DNA of 64,000 nucleotides from RPQJ01 sp963746325 (GCA_963746325.1 CAVVBC010000005.1:496001-560000), one strand, 5' to 3'. Counted from the stretch's first letter, positions 8,889 to 17,717 are shown. Translations and numbers: made by a program. Notes: a model not told the origin generated them from the sequence alone.

Positions 8889-10670
8889 TCAGATGCCGAA
8901 GCGCCGCAACAACATGATCCACAGTACGTCCAGCGGGCGCACCAACAGGTGCACCAGCAGCAACAGGGCAATGACCGCGGTGGCGGCACCGGCCACCAGC
9001 ATTCGTTGCTTCGTACGATGAGTGCGGGACTCGTCCTCAGTCTGCATCCAAGGGATGACAGCCAGCGGCGGCACGCTGACGAGTCGGGTCAAGTCGCGAC
9101 TGCCGCGCACGCGCCCGTCCACGGCCTCGAGCAGCAGGGGCACACCGATTGCAGCACCGAGCGCCAGCAGCAAGCCGAGCAGCAGCACCAACGGACGATT
9201 CGGACTCGAGGGTTCCTCGGGCACCAGCGGAGGCTCGATCAAGGTGAACTTTTCGCCCTTCTGTTCGGTCTCGAGGTTCTCCGCGACCTGGGCGGCCATC
9301 TGCTTCTGGCGAACCTCCTGGTACTTGATCTGCGCGCCCTGCAGGTCGCGCATCAGCACGCTGTACTCGCGCTCTACGCCGGGTGCATTGGCCATGCTCC
9401 GCTCGAGGTTGTCGATGCGGGTACGTAGGTCGGCCCGTTGGCCGAGCAGGGAGGCGCGCTCATTGACGGCCGCCTCGCGCTGCGCCTTGATCTGGATGTA
9501 GGCCGGGTTGTCCGGTGACTCCACCCGCTGCAGGCTCGCAGCCGTCTGCGTGGACTGGCGCATGGCGGTCTCGATGGCCGCGACGACGCGCTCCAGGCGC
9601 TGTATGTCCGGATGATCGGCCGAATAGCGATTGCGAGCCTCGGCCAGCTGGCTCTTGGTCTGGTTGAGCTGGCGCACGAGATCGTTGCCGATGTCCGTGC
9701 TGCCGACCTCCTTCTCGAGCCCGCCGATCTCACGCCGCAGCCGCACGACGTCCGGGTGTTCCGGCCCATAGATCGCCGAGGCGCTGGCCAGCTGTGTGCG
9801 CAGCGCCTTCAGCCGGTCAGTCGTGCTCAGCACCCGCAGGCCACCCTCTGTGAACGACGACGAAGTCGGTTCTATCTGTGCAAGCTGCGCATCCAGGTAG
9901 ACGATCTGCTGGTCCAGCGAACTCAGGCGGGTCGCAACGCTGCGCAACTCTTCGTCCGCCCGCGTCAGCAGCTGGAGGTTGACCGAGGACAGCTCCGGCA
10001 GGGCGTCGGCATGCTCGCTCTTGAAGTTGGCGATGCGCCGGTCCAGGTCTGCCAGCTCTGCTCCGACCCGTTCGGCCTCCGTCTTGAGGAAGCCGGAGGT
10101 TTCCGCCGCCTGCTGCTTGCGGGTCTGCAGGTTCTCGTTGAGAAAGAGGGTCGTGAGCTCGTTGGCGACCTTTGCCGCAAGAATCGGCGACCGACTGTTG
10201 AAGCTCACGGTGAATGCGATCGTCGCCTTGGTCGGGCGCCCTTGGCGCGGATCGACGACGTCGGCGCTGATCATGTCGAGGCCGATGTCCCCACGCATCC
10301 GCTCGAGCAGCTTTTCGCGTGGCTCACGCTTGCGGCGGTCCGGGTACAGGTCGAACTTGTTGATGATCTCCAGCAGGTTGGCCGTGGTCATCACCCGCTG
10401 GCTGATGACCCGCACGCGCTGGTCGGCGAAGCTGGTCACTGCCGCGCGCACGAAGTCCTCCGGCACCTCCTGCTGTTCGATCAGGACGGTGCCCGCGGAT
10501 CGATACGTCGGCGGCCAAAGGAACGCCGTCAGCAGCGTCAGGGCAAGCGCTGAGCCGAAGGCGATCAGCATCGGTTTTGACCGGCGCCGAAACACGACGA
10601 TGCGCTCGGCCAGGCTCATGCCCGGTTCGGGCAACGCTGACGGATCGAAGACTGGGGCCTGGGCGTTCAT
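8889..10670 (-). CDS. Wzz/GumC-type polysaccharide chain-length determinant
   Basis: A 593-residue inner-membrane protein. A first membrane helix near residues 36-54 (MLIAFGSALALTLLTAFLWP) is followed by a periplasmic Wzz domain with YRSAGTVLIEQQEVPEDFV. A long coiled-coil region (about 180-450, rich in Arg/Gln/Glu heptads such as EVGSTDIGNDLVRQLNQTKS) comes next, then a GNVR-like segment VEREYSVLMRDLQGAQIKYQ and C-terminal helices near 500 and 560. It sets EPS chain length and bridges polymerase, kinase and export protein. The ATG at 10670 is preferred: it lies 10 bp after the upstream stop, whereas the longer frame would overlap it. Confidence 0.88.
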   Translation of the reverse strand: MNAQAPVFDPSALPEPGMSLAERIVVFRRRSKPMLIAFGSALALTLLTAFLWPPTYRSAGTVLIEQQEVPEDFVRAAVTSFADQRVRVISQRVMTTANLLEIINKFDLYPDRRKREPREKLLERMRGDIGLDMISADVVDPRQGRPTKATIAFTVSFNSRSPILAAKVANELTTLFLNENLQTRKQQAAETSGFLKTEAERVGAELADLDRRIANFKSEHADALPELSSVNLQLLTRADEELRSVATRLSSLDQQIVYLDAQLAQIEPTSSSFTEGGLRVLSTTDRLKALRTQLASASAIYGPEHPDVVRLRREIGGLEKEVGSTDIGNDLVRQLNQTKSQLAEARNRYSADHPDIQRLERVVAAIETAMRQSTQTAASLQRVESPDNPAYIQIKAQREAAVNERASLLGQRADLRTRIDNLERSMANAPGVEREYSVLMRDLQGAQIKYQEVRQKQMAAQVAENLETEQKGEKFTLIEPPLVPEEPSSPNRPLVLLLGLLLALGAAIGVPLLLEAVDGRVRGSRDLTRLVSVPPLAVIPWMQTEDESRTHRTKQRMLVAGAATAVIALLLLVHLLVRPLDVLWIMLLRRFGI

Positions 10671-10680
10671 GTCGTCACGG

Positions 10681-11838
10681 TCACCTGGAAATCGTGCGCT
10701 GCAGTCCGCGCCAGCTGAAGCCGGCAAGCAGCTGATTGCCCGACGCGGTTGTGAATTCTTCCCGGCGTGAATATTCGTAACGGAGGCTCAGGCTCCACTC
10801 CGGCGCTGCCTGCCAGGCCAGGCCCCCGCCCGCACTGACAAAGCTGCGATAGCCGCCACCCTGGTTGCGCGGCGTATCGGGATCACTGTAGTAGTCAACC
10901 GCGGCAAACGCGTTGGCGGAAAGGTGCTCAGTCAGCCGGTGCCGTGCCGAGACGGTCGCGCGGTCCCGCGTCTCCAGGGTGCCGCGTCCGGCATCCGGAG
11001 TGAGCAACCGCGCGGCCTCGACGCCAAGGGCGCTGCGTGGCCAGGTTCCGTTGAGACTGGCGCGATAGGACGTATTCGTCCCGTTCGAGCGCCCGTTCGA
11101 TTCTGAAAATGTCGGGCCCAGGGCGAAGGTCGACTTCCACCGGTCGCTCCATTGGCGATCCAGTCCCAGGCCCACGGAGACTTCACGCGACTCTGCGCCG
11201 GTGAGGGGGACGTCCAGTATCGCCAGGCGTGTGATGACGTTGAAGCTGGTCCGCTCGTTCAGGGACCGCTGGGCGTAGGCGACGCCCGACCAGTACTGGT
11301 AGTCGACGAGGCCATAACGCAAGCCGTCCACGTAGCCGACGTCCTGGTAGTCGAGCGAACCGTACAGCGTCGTCCGCTCGCTCACGCTGCGGCTGGCACT
11401 GCCGCGCAAACCGTAGATCTCGCGCGGCACGTTCGCGCCGACGAAACCGGTCGAGATGAATTCGCTGGTCAGCGTGCCGTCGCGGCTGTAGCGCGCACCC
11501 AGCGAGTACTGGCTGCGCTCTGCGTTGACCGCATAGTCAGCGTTGACAAACACGTCGTCCGAGTTGAGCGCGTAGTCACCGGTGTAGCGTCTCGCCACCA
11601 CGCGCGGCTGGAAGCCCAGGGTCGACGACTCGGTACGTCGAGTCAGCTGCAAGGACAGGTCAGCGACGACGCCCTGCACGGACTCTGCGGCCTCGCTCAG
11701 AAGCCTCGGATTGTCGTCAAGCTCGGCGTATGAGCCAAAGCTCGCAACGCTCGCCCACTCCTCGGCATGGGCGGACGAGCACACCAGCGTGAGCTGGCAA
11801 GCAAGTGTCACGCCCAGGCCGGTGCGCAAGCGAGCCAT
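10681..11838 (-). CDS. Outer-membrane beta-barrel protein of the exosortase-linked EPS locus
   Basis: A 385-residue protein with a signal peptide (MARLRTGLGVTLACQLTLVC, cleavage after AHA). The mature part is made of alternating amphipathic strands ending in aromatic residues (FVNADYAVNAERSQYSLGAR, TTLYGSLDYQDVGYV, WSLSLRYEYSRREEF), as in 16- to 18-strand barrels. Proteins of this type sit beside the Wza-like gene in PEP-CTERM EPS loci and are thought to form the outer-membrane exit or an anchoring barrel. It lacks a terminal Phe or Trp (it ends RTISR), which is slightly unusual for Bam substrates. Function is inferred from context. Confidence 0.72.
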   Translation of the reverse strand: MARLRTGLGVTLACQLTLVCSSAHAEEWASVASFGSYAELDDNPRLLSEAAESVQGVVADLSLQLTRRTESSTLGFQPRVVARRYTGDYALNSDDVFVNADYAVNAERSQYSLGARYSRDGTLTSEFISTGFVGANVPREIYGLRGSASRSVSERTTLYGSLDYQDVGYVDGLRYGLVDYQYWSGVAYAQRSLNERTSFNVITRLAILDVPLTGAESREVSVGLGLDRQWSDRWKSTFALGPTFSESNGRSNGTNTSYRASLNGTWPRSALGVEAARLLTPDAGRGTLETRDRATVSARHRLTEHLSANAFAAVDYYSDPDTPRNQGGGYRSFVSAGGGLAWQAAPEWSLSLRYEYSRREEFTTASGNQLLAGFSWRGLQRTISR

Positions 11839-11886
11839 CTCAACGCCACGCGCGCTGAGTGTCGATGGTTCCGGCGCCTGCCCGCT

Positions 11887-12477
11887 TCACGGAACGACCA
11901 CCGTGTCGCCGCTTTTCAGCAGGATGTTCTGCTCGAGACCCTTGCCCTGCTCCACTTCCGAGTAGCGGAACGCAATCGCGTCCTGGCTTCCGCCAGCCTT
12001 GCGGCGCAGGATCTTGATGTCGTTCAAGGACGCGAACGACGTGGTTCCGCCAGCCAGGCTGATGGCCTGCATGACGTCCAGCGGTTTGATGTAGGGGAAC
12101 TCGCCCGGGCGGTTGACCTTGCCGACCACGTAGATTCGATTGCCGCCCATCTGTTTCAAGGCAACGGTGACCACCGGACCGGGCACGTATTTCTGCAGGA
12201 GACTGGTGATTTCCTGGCGCAGTTCCTCGATGGTCGTATTCGCGGCCACGATGTCGCCGGCCAATGGGAACGACATGCCGCCGTCCGAGCGAACCAGCAC
12301 GTCCGACTGCAGGTCAGGTTCCTTCCAGACAGACACCGTCAGGATGTCGCCGGGCTGGATTCGGTAAGGCTCGGCGGCTGCGGGACTCGGCGGTTCCGCG
12401 CCGTGCGCGAGCATCGGCAGGAGCAGCAACAGCCCCAGCCAGGCATACGCAGTTCTCTTCGGGCGCGACCTCATCAT
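11887..12477 (-). CDS. Wza-like polysaccharide export protein (Poly_export / SLBB)
   Basis: A 196-residue periplasmic/outer-membrane protein. A signal peptide (AYAWLGLLLLLPMLAHGAE, no lipobox Cys) precedes the Poly_export domain: YRIQPGDILTVSVWKEPDL, the SDGGMSFPLAGDI turn and IEELRQEITSLLQKY. An SLBB domain follows with IYVVGKVNRPGEFPY. The short size, without the second and third Wza SLBB repeats, fits the EPS export subgroup. The start is the first of two adjacent ATGs at 12477, with GGGAA on the minus strand upstream; longer frames add an Arg-rich tail with no signal. It acts with the Wzz-like protein and the barrel to carry polymer across the outer membrane. Confidence 0.88.
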   Translation of the reverse strand: MMRSRPKRTAYAWLGLLLLLPMLAHGAEPPSPAAAEPYRIQPGDILTVSVWKEPDLQSDVLVRSDGGMSFPLAGDIVAANTTIEELRQEITSLLQKYVPGPVVTVALKQMGGNRIYVVGKVNRPGEFPYIKPLDVMQAISLAGGTTSFASLNDIKILRRKAGGSQDAIAFRYSEVEQGKGLEQNILLKSGDTVVVP

Positions 12478-12563
12478 TTTCGATTTTTCCCACACGGTCG
12501 GGCCGCTCACGCCGCAAAGCGGGAATACTCGTCGGCGCACGCTACAGTTGTATGACTGTTGAA

Positions 12564-13145
12564 TTACACAGCGACTGCACGCGTCGACCTGCGACCCAGC
12601 CAACCCGTCATGCCGAGTCCGCCGAGCAACAGCCAGATCGCCGCCGGCAGGGGTACCGGAGCTGCATACTGATGCGTGACGTTCAGGTAGTAGCTGGCGG
12701 TGCTGATCGATGGCGCACCCACGGCGTAGACGTAGCCGAACAGCGTGCGCGGCCCATCGAGATCCATCGAAAAGCTGCCGGTGCCGTTCACCAGGCCCAG
12801 GACCGTGCCACCCTCGATCAGGGCGAAACTCAGTGCCCCTGCCAGCGCCGGGAATTCCATGTCCTTCAGCGTGATCTCGAGATGACCCGCGGTTGGCACG
12901 TCGAACTGCATGCGCGTGAAGCTGACGCCCGAAAAAATCGTATTGCCGTCATAGAGGGTCCTGCTCGTGAGGTTGAGAGCAGGATCGCTGAGCGCGGGCG
13001 ATGTCGAGGTCAGAGTTCCATTCGCTGGCCACACGCCGGCGGCTGTCGCCGAGGCGCCGGCGGGCAGCAGCAGCGCTGCCGCGGCAATCGCCAGGACGGG
13101 CGCGAGCCAGCTGCGTGCATTGCGTCGATTCAGTATTGCATTCAT
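12564..13145 (-). CDS. VPLPA/PEP-CTERM sorting-signal protein 1
   Basis: A 193-residue exported protein: signal peptide (LAPVLAIAAAALLLPAGASA), a Thr/Ser-rich beta domain, and a C-terminal tripartite sorting signal, VPLPAAIWLLLGGLGMTGWL followed by GRRSTR. The VPLPA motif, hydrophobic helix and basic tail are the signature of exosortase substrates, which are cleaved and transferred to the cell surface or EPS. The ATG at 13145 has GGAG eight bases upstream. It sits immediately upstream of the export gene and downstream of the RHH gene. No known domain was recognised in the 140-residue middle. The exosortase is not in the window. Confidence 0.85.
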   Translation of the reverse strand: MNAILNRRNARSWLAPVLAIAAAALLLPAGASATAAGVWPANGTLTSTSPALSDPALNLTSRTLYDGNTIFSGVSFTRMQFDVPTAGHLEITLKDMEFPALAGALSFALIEGGTVLGLVNGTGSFSMDLDGPRTLFGYVYAVGAPSISTASYYLNVTHQYAAPVPLPAAIWLLLGGLGMTGWLGRRSTRAVAV

Positions 13146-13180
13146 CACCAATTCTCCGGTGTTCGATTCGCGGAAAGAGC

Positions 13181-13273
13181 GGTCCCGTAGCACCGGGACC
13201 ATCCCCGGGGGTCTGGGCCGGTCGTCATCGCCGTCTCCGCGGAGGGGAGGTACGGAGCGACGATGACGACCGG
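13181..13273. repeat. Two nested/adjacent inverted repeats between RHH and CTERM genes
   Basis: At 13181-13200, GGTCCCG pairs with CGGGACC across a 6-base loop. At 13218-13230 and 13261-13273 a perfect 13-bp inverted repeat (CCGGTCGTCATCG and its complement) encloses 30 bases that themselves contain the palindrome CTCCGCGGAG (13235-13244). All lie in the 174-bp gap between the RHH stop and the CTERM start. No T-run follows, so these are not typical intrinsic terminators. They could be a processing hairpin or an operator. Structure is seen; role is not known. Confidence 0.55.
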
Positions 13274-13319
13274 GTCAACCGCGGACTGGACGACAGGCCG
13301 GCATGGCCTGCGGCTGGAT

Positions 13320-13841
13320 TCAGGCTTCGGTTGGATTCCGATAGACGTATTTCTCGTACAGGTACTCGCGCAGCGCGTGCCCGGGATCAGACGCCTGCTC
13401 GGGACGTACGTCCGACACCGGCGGGCCGTGCCCATTGCCGTTGCTGCCACCCGCGCCATGGACGCCGTTGCTGCCCACCGGGTTCACCGACATGCGCCAG
13501 CGCAGGTAGGGCGGCTGCCCGCCACTCATGGCGATCAGCTGGATGTCCTCGTGATCGACGCGGCGCTCGTCATCGGCATCGTCGTTGATGAGCTTCTCGA
13601 GCCGCATGGCATCGAGTTCGAAGTGGTGGAACAGCTCCGACCCGGACTCGACGAATACCGGCACCAGACTGCGGCCACGAACCTCGGGATCCTGCAGCGG
13701 AGCCAGCTTTGCCAGCGCCGACTTCACGGCGAAGCGAATCACGTCCGAGTCGCGCACGCCCAGGCGTTTTGCCAGTCGCTTGATCTTGCTGACATCGGAT
13801 GAGCTGATCCGGATAGAGACCGCTTTTTTGCGGATTTCCAT
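13320..13841 (-). CDS. Ribbon-helix-helix (CopG-like) DNA-binding protein
   Basis: A 173-residue protein. Residues about 6-48 (KKAVSIRISSSDVSKIKRL, then AKRLGVRDSDVIRFAVKSAL) have the strand-helix-helix pattern of RHH repressors, with a basic first strand to contact DNA. The rest (about 50-173) is not a known domain: an acidic stretch INDDADDERRVDHEDI, a Gly/Asn-rich linker GSNGVHGAGGSNGNGHG, and an EYLYEKYVYRN tail. It is far longer than antitoxin RHH proteins and no toxin gene adjoins it. Position beside the export and CTERM genes suggests it regulates the EPS/sorting locus. ATG start at 13841. Confidence 0.72.
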   Translation of the reverse strand: MEIRKKAVSIRISSSDVSKIKRLAKRLGVRDSDVIRFAVKSALAKLAPLQDPEVRGRSLVPVFVESGSELFHHFELDAMRLEKLINDDADDERRVDHEDIQLIAMSGGQPPYLRWRMSVNPVGSNGVHGAGGSNGNGHGPPVSDVRPEQASDPGHALREYLYEKYVYRNPTEA

Positions 13842-14099
13842 AGGCTTGCAATTCCTTCGTTAGCAATTCGTCAGATTTGTGAGGCGGGTTCGTCGGACTC
13901 TTCGATCCTCAAAGTAGGCGTCTTATGTTGCATCGGGGTTGCGAAACAATTACATCGACGCACCGGCTCGTCATGCGATACGGCATCTCGGCTGGCGAGT
14001 TTCGCTGGTTTGGATTGCGCAGCGCTGGCGTGAGCGCGAGCGCCGCTGGATCGGCTGGATCCAGGGGCAGCGAGATCAGCGTCTGCTGATTCCAGGCAC

Positions 14100-14128
14100 A
14101 AAAAAAAGACCCCGCTGCCGCGGGGTCT
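14100..14128 (-). terminator. Rho-independent terminator downstream of CTERM gene 2
   Basis: Read on the minus strand, a 9-bp stem (AGACCCCGC with its complement, loop GGCA) is followed directly by a run of eight T. This is a complete intrinsic terminator 27 bp after the stop of the VPLPA-CTERM gene at 14156-14908. It separates that gene from the RHH transcription unit. Confidence 0.9.
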
Positions 14129-14155
14129 GTGGTGCGTCCGCGGGCGACGTCGTGC

Positions 14156-14908
14156 CTACACGGTGCGTCTGCCGATCACTCCAACCGCAGCCAGGCCGGA
14201 GAGCAACAGCAGGATGGCCGGCGGCAGCGGCACCGCCGCAACCTGTGCTGAGGCAATGTAGAACTGGTTGCTCAAACCAGTCGCAACGGCACGAAACCTC
14301 AGCTCGTTGGAGGATCCATCGAGCACCAGGCTGTACATGCCGAGCGCGTCGGTGCTTGCCGTCACCCAGTTTTCCGAGGTCCCGTAGGCGTACTGGAACA
14401 TGCCCGTGTCGAGATCATTCGGGCCGCCCGGTGTATTGGCCCCGTTGAAAAGGAAGTGCTCCGAATCGCGCAGCGTGAGCGTGACCGAACGGATATTCTC
14501 GCTGAATTCCCAGACCAGCTTCTCCTGCTTGCCGGCATCGATGCTGACATTGTCGTCGGAGGACGGATTGCACTGGTTGCCGGGGGTGAGCACCGAACAG
14601 ACGCCCATGCCGCCGATGTTGCCGTTGAACTCGTCATCCATGTACACGTGGCTCGGCGTGTTCCCCGGCAGTTCGAACGCCGTTGCAGTCAGCGTCAATC
14701 CACTGACCGTCAACTGGAATGGCGACGAATTGCTGAACCCGCGTTCGCCATTGTCGGCGATCCACGCCTGGAAATCGTATGTGACTGGTGCGGCCTGAGC
14801 CACGCTGGCCGGCAAGAAGGCAGCTGCGGCCAACGCAGCGCACACTGCCGTAGAGCGTACGCCGCACGGAATGCCACGCGCGGCATCGAAAAATTCAAAG
14901 GGTGTCAT
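14156..14908 (-). CDS. VPLPA/PEP-CTERM sorting-signal protein 2
   Basis: A 250-residue exported protein. Signal peptide around residues 14-40 (AVCAALAAAAFLPASVAQAA). The middle is beta-rich with one Cys pair (GVCSVLTPGNQCNP) and a WEFSENIRSVTLTLRDSEHF segment similar in style to PEP-CTERM surface proteins. The C-terminus is VPLPPAILLLLSGLAAVGVI then GRRTV, a full exosortase signal. The ATG at 14908 has GGAGG upstream (CCGGAGGCGATCAGG). The gene is monocistronic: it has its own upstream region with a hairpin and a 14-bp palindrome, and its own terminator. Confidence 0.87.
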   Translation of the reverse strand: MTPFEFFDAARGIPCGVRSTAVCAALAAAAFLPASVAQAAPVTYDFQAWIADNGERGFSNSSPFQLTVSGLTLTATAFELPGNTPSHVYMDDEFNGNIGGMGVCSVLTPGNQCNPSSDDNVSIDAGKQEKLVWEFSENIRSVTLTLRDSEHFLFNGANTPGGPNDLDTGMFQYAYGTSENWVTASTDALGMYSLVLDGSSNELRFRAVATGLSNQFYIASAQVAAVPLPPAILLLLSGLAAVGVIGRRTV

Positions 14909-14960
14909 CCTGATCGCCTCCGGTGTTGCACGAACACGGACGGCCAGGGGACTCCGGCAT

Positions 14961-14986
14961 GTCCTCCACGTGAAAACGTGCAGGAC
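14961..14986 (-). promoter_or_regulatory. Hairpin in the leader of CTERM gene 2
   Basis: An 11-bp stem with one mismatch (GTCCTGCACGT against ACGTGGAGGAC on the minus strand) closes a 4-base loop. It lies about 53 bases upstream of the ATG, so it is probably in the 5' untranslated region. It could affect mRNA stability or translation; no known riboswitch was recognised. Confidence 0.45.
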
Positions 14987-15086
14987 ACGGACGGAAACGC
15001 CCGCATCTGAACTCGAAGGATCGACAGTGGATTCCCCTCCTCTGCTGATTCTTCTCCTGGCGAGCACTAGAATCTGCCCGCAATAT

Positions 15087-15100
15087 GTCAGGTACCTGAC
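15087..15100. promoter_or_regulatory. 14-bp perfect palindrome, candidate operator
   Basis: GTCAGGTACCTGAC is fully self-complementary and lies 180 bp upstream of CTERM gene 2 and 46 bp downstream of the last gene of the TPS/Ton block. A minus-strand CTGACA within it could serve as a -35 box, with AT-richer sequence 15-17 bases on. Palindromes of this form are bound by dimeric regulators of several families; which one cannot be told. Confidence 0.45.
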
Positions 15101-15145
15101 GCTACCATGAACGCGACGCAGCGGACGGCCACTGCTGCTGCGACC

Positions 15146-15427
15146 TCAGGTACTGGTCTTGGGCGGCTGAGGCGTTTCAGTCCCGCTCTGCGCTGGAGGC
15201 GGCTTGTCAGCGGGAGTCTTCGCGGGCGCGGGTACGAACATCGGCAATGGTCGGCACGCTGCCGGGTTGCAGAACACGACGGCGCCGGTCAGTCGATCGA
15301 GGCGATAGACCGATCCACCTCCGGCTTGAATCAGCTCGAAGCGGTCCGTGCCGAAGGTCCCACGCACAACCAGCGCGCCACCCAGCAGGATGGCCGCGAT
15401 CACGATGCTGCGCGCAAGGTCGCTCAT
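15146..15427 (-). CDS. Small single-pass membrane protein, unknown function
   Basis: 93 residues: an N-terminal membrane anchor (LARSIVIAAILLGGALVV), a short beta-rich region (RFELIQAGGGSVYRLDRLTG, then VVFCNPAACRPL with two Cys) and a Pro/Lys-rich tail. No family recognised. The ATG overlaps the preceding gene stop (ATGA), so it is translated with the coiled-coil gene and is the last gene of the TPS/Ton block. The VYRLDRLTG segment resembles bacterial proteins that follow membrane protein genes, but no function can be assigned. Confidence 0.7.
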   Translation of the reverse strand: MSDLARSIVIAAILLGGALVVRGTFGTDRFELIQAGGGSVYRLDRLTGAVVFCNPAACRPLPMFVPAPAKTPADKPPPAQSGTETPQPPKTST

Positions 15428-16071
15428 GGCTGCGAGGCCGGCGGCGGCGTCACCTTGAGTTCGGCCGCGCGCACCCGGTACTCGCCTGCAAGATTCTCGA
15501 GCTGCGTGCGCTTGAGGCGCGTGAAGGGCTCGTCCGCCGCCAGCTTCGTGAAGAAGCCGGTGTTCTCGAGTCGCGCCAACAGCTCCTCGTTGATGCTGAA
15601 AAGCTGCGCGTTGTGGTCTCGACAGGTATTGAGCTGCCGCTCAGCGGCCGCCGCCGACTGCTTCAAGTCATTCCGCTCAGCCTCGACTTGCTTCAATGTC
15701 TGCGCGGTCTCGCGGAACTTGCCGACCAGGTCATCCATCTGCGCTCGAGTGCGCGCCGCGCTTTCCGTGTTGGCAGCCGTGCTGGCCGCCAGCCGGCTGG
15801 AAGCAGCCTCCGCGTTCTGCGCGCGCCGCTTCAAGGCCTCTTCCTGGGCGGATGCGGAGTCGGCTTTCTTCCTGATGTCTTCCAGCTCTTGCTTCAGGCG
15901 TGCGTTCTCCGCCTGCAACGCTGCGCGCTCAGCGGTCAACTGCTGCAGTTGCTGCATCGCCTGCGCGTTCTGCTGACCGCCCCCGCTGCGAGTGGTCTGT
16001 GCCACGGTTGCAGGTGCGCATGCGAACGTGATCAGCGCGAACGCTACTACCCTGACCCTGCTTGCGCGCAC
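15424..16071 (-). CDS. Periplasmic coiled-coil protein of the TPS/Ton block
   Basis: 215 residues. Signal peptide (VVAFALITFACAPATVAQ), then a continuous coiled coil over about residues 35-155 (LQQLTAERAALQAENARLKQ, IRKKADSASAQEEALKRRAQ) and a short C-terminal region (LLARLENTGFFTKLAADEPF). GTG start, 3 bp after the porin stop. Coiled-coil length is sufficient to reach part-way across the periplasm. It may brace the porin or the Ton complex; that is inference from gene order only. Confidence 0.75.
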   Translation of the reverse strand: MRASRVRVVAFALITFACAPATVAQTTRSGGGQQNAQAMQQLQQLTAERAALQAENARLKQELEDIRKKADSASAQEEALKRRAQNAEAASSRLAASTAANTESAARTRAQMDDLVGKFRETAQTLKQVEAERNDLKQSAAAAERQLNTCRDHNAQLFSINEELLARLENTGFFTKLAADEPFTRLKRTQLENLAGEYRVRAAELKVTPPPASQP

Positions 16072-16074
16072 GAT

Positions 16075-17695
16075 TCAGAACTGCCCGTTGAGGTCGAGCT
16101 GAACGACGTCGATGCCGAGCGGCGGCCCATCGATTTCATTCGCCGAGAGGTATCGCAGCGTGAGGAATACGTTCTTGCCGAGCCCGTAGTCCCCCCGCAG
16201 GACGAAGCCGTCTGCGTCCGTGCCGCCGAGATGGAAGTCGGAGTCAGTGAAGGCGTCGAGCACAGCGTCGCGCTCCAGGTAGCGGTAGCGCACCGCGGCG
16301 CGCCAGTTGTGCCGACGGTCGACCTTGGGGTGGCCGAAGCCCAGCTCGACCATGTATCCGTCCGTCCGCCCTTCCACATCGATGCCCGTGCGCCCGAACA
16401 CGTCCTGGCGGTCATAGCCGACGTTCTGCACGTAGTCCGCGAAGAGGGAGAACTGGTACTCGGACGACACGGGCATATCGAATCCGACGAGGAAGTCGAC
16501 GATGTGGTAGTCGGCCGCCAGCGCGAACAGGTTGGTGCTCGGGTCGGCGTCGTTGCGGATATCGAACAGCGTGTTGCCCTTCTGCAGGAATACGGGCGCC
16601 GTGTAGTCAAAGAGGGTGCTGTCGAGCGAATTGCGGATGCCGGTGATGTTGTCGTAGTGGTAGTAGCTGACCGCACCGCGCAGTCGCAGGCGGTTGTCGA
16701 ACTTCCAGACCGCGCCGAGTTGCGCCGCATACAGCCACTTGTCGTCCGACGACAACTCGACTTCTTCGATCGGGAAGGCTCCCAGGGTCACGAACGCATT
16801 GTGGTCCGCACGCGCGCCCGGCGTGAAGGCATGGCGGTACGTACCCGTGAAACCCTCGAACGTCAGGTCATTGTCGAAGACCAGGTCCGTTGAATAGAAC
16901 GGATTCGCCATGCGGCCGCCGGTGAGCGCGAGCCACGACCAGTCGGGTCCCGTACGCGCGTCGTACCGCAGATAGGCCTGTTCCACGCCGAAGCTGTAGC
17001 GGCCGCCGGATTGGGCCAGTGTCTGGTTGGTGGACACTGGATCGGTAAAGTTGCCCGTGGCGAGCTTGATGCCCGCTGTGAAATCCTCGCCGAGCTTTGC
17101 TTCCGCGCCGAGACGGGCGCGGACTCGCGTGCGCATGCGGTCCTCGGTCGTGTTCAGGAAGGCGCTGGTGCCGGCCTTGCCGATACCGCCCTTCTGATTG
17201 ACCTTGAGGAAATCGAGATACACGAACTCGGCGTTGTCGGAGGCGAAAATGTCCATCTGCTGGCGCACGCGGACGTCGCCGCTGAAGGTGACCCCACGGA
17301 TCCACTCCGGCAGGGCACCCGGCACGCCCCACTGCTCCGACTGCGCCTGCGCCACGACATCCTTCACGACCTGCGGCCGCACCTGCTCGCTGACCTGCGC
17401 GCTGATCTCGTCCCTGACGACCTGCGGCACGTAGGTCACGCGCACCGCACTGCCGGCGTCGGCATCGGATTCGGCCCGGACCTTGGAGTCGCGCTCGGCC
17501 TTGCTCTGCGCCTCGGCGACCATCTGTTGCGCCTGCTCCTTCGTCATCACGCCTTTCTGGACCAGCGCGTCGAGCAGGTTGATGACGGTGTTGCGCACTT
17601 CATCCAGCGACTTCGCCTCGTCGGCATGCGCCGGCAGCGCCAAGCGCGAGCGCCAGTGCGCCACAGGCCCAGGTGTTCTTGATTCTTGTCAGCAT
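16075..17695 (-). CDS. Putative porin (Porin_5 type), signal peptide split by one extra base
   Basis: The main frame (16075-17664) encodes an outer-membrane barrel ending ...QLDLNGQF, with the terminal Phe of Bam substrates. Its N-terminal helical region (LDEVRNTVINLLDALVQKGV, then MTKEQAQQMVAEAQSK) precedes strand-rich sequence. In that frame the signal peptide is incomplete. An ATG at 17695, with AAGAAGG six bases upstream, starts MLTRIKNTWACGALALAL in the adjacent frame. Removing one base of the CC pair at 17640-17641 joins the two into a perfect signal peptide ending ALPAHADEA. The real protein is therefore about 539 residues. It follows tonB by 22 bp. Confidence 0.85.
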
Positions 17696-17717
17696 TGCCC
17701 TTCTTCCCGATTCTGCT

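Noticed and set aside
13842..14099. A small gene in the 258-bp gap upstream of the RHH gene
   Set aside because: Only short frames without ribosome sites are present; the stretch probably holds the RHH promoter, with the terminator of the CTERM gene next to it.
15247..16893. A 548-codon plus-strand frame over the coiled-coil and porin genes
   Set aside because: Composition is that of a reverse reading of barrel strands, and it has no signal or domain.
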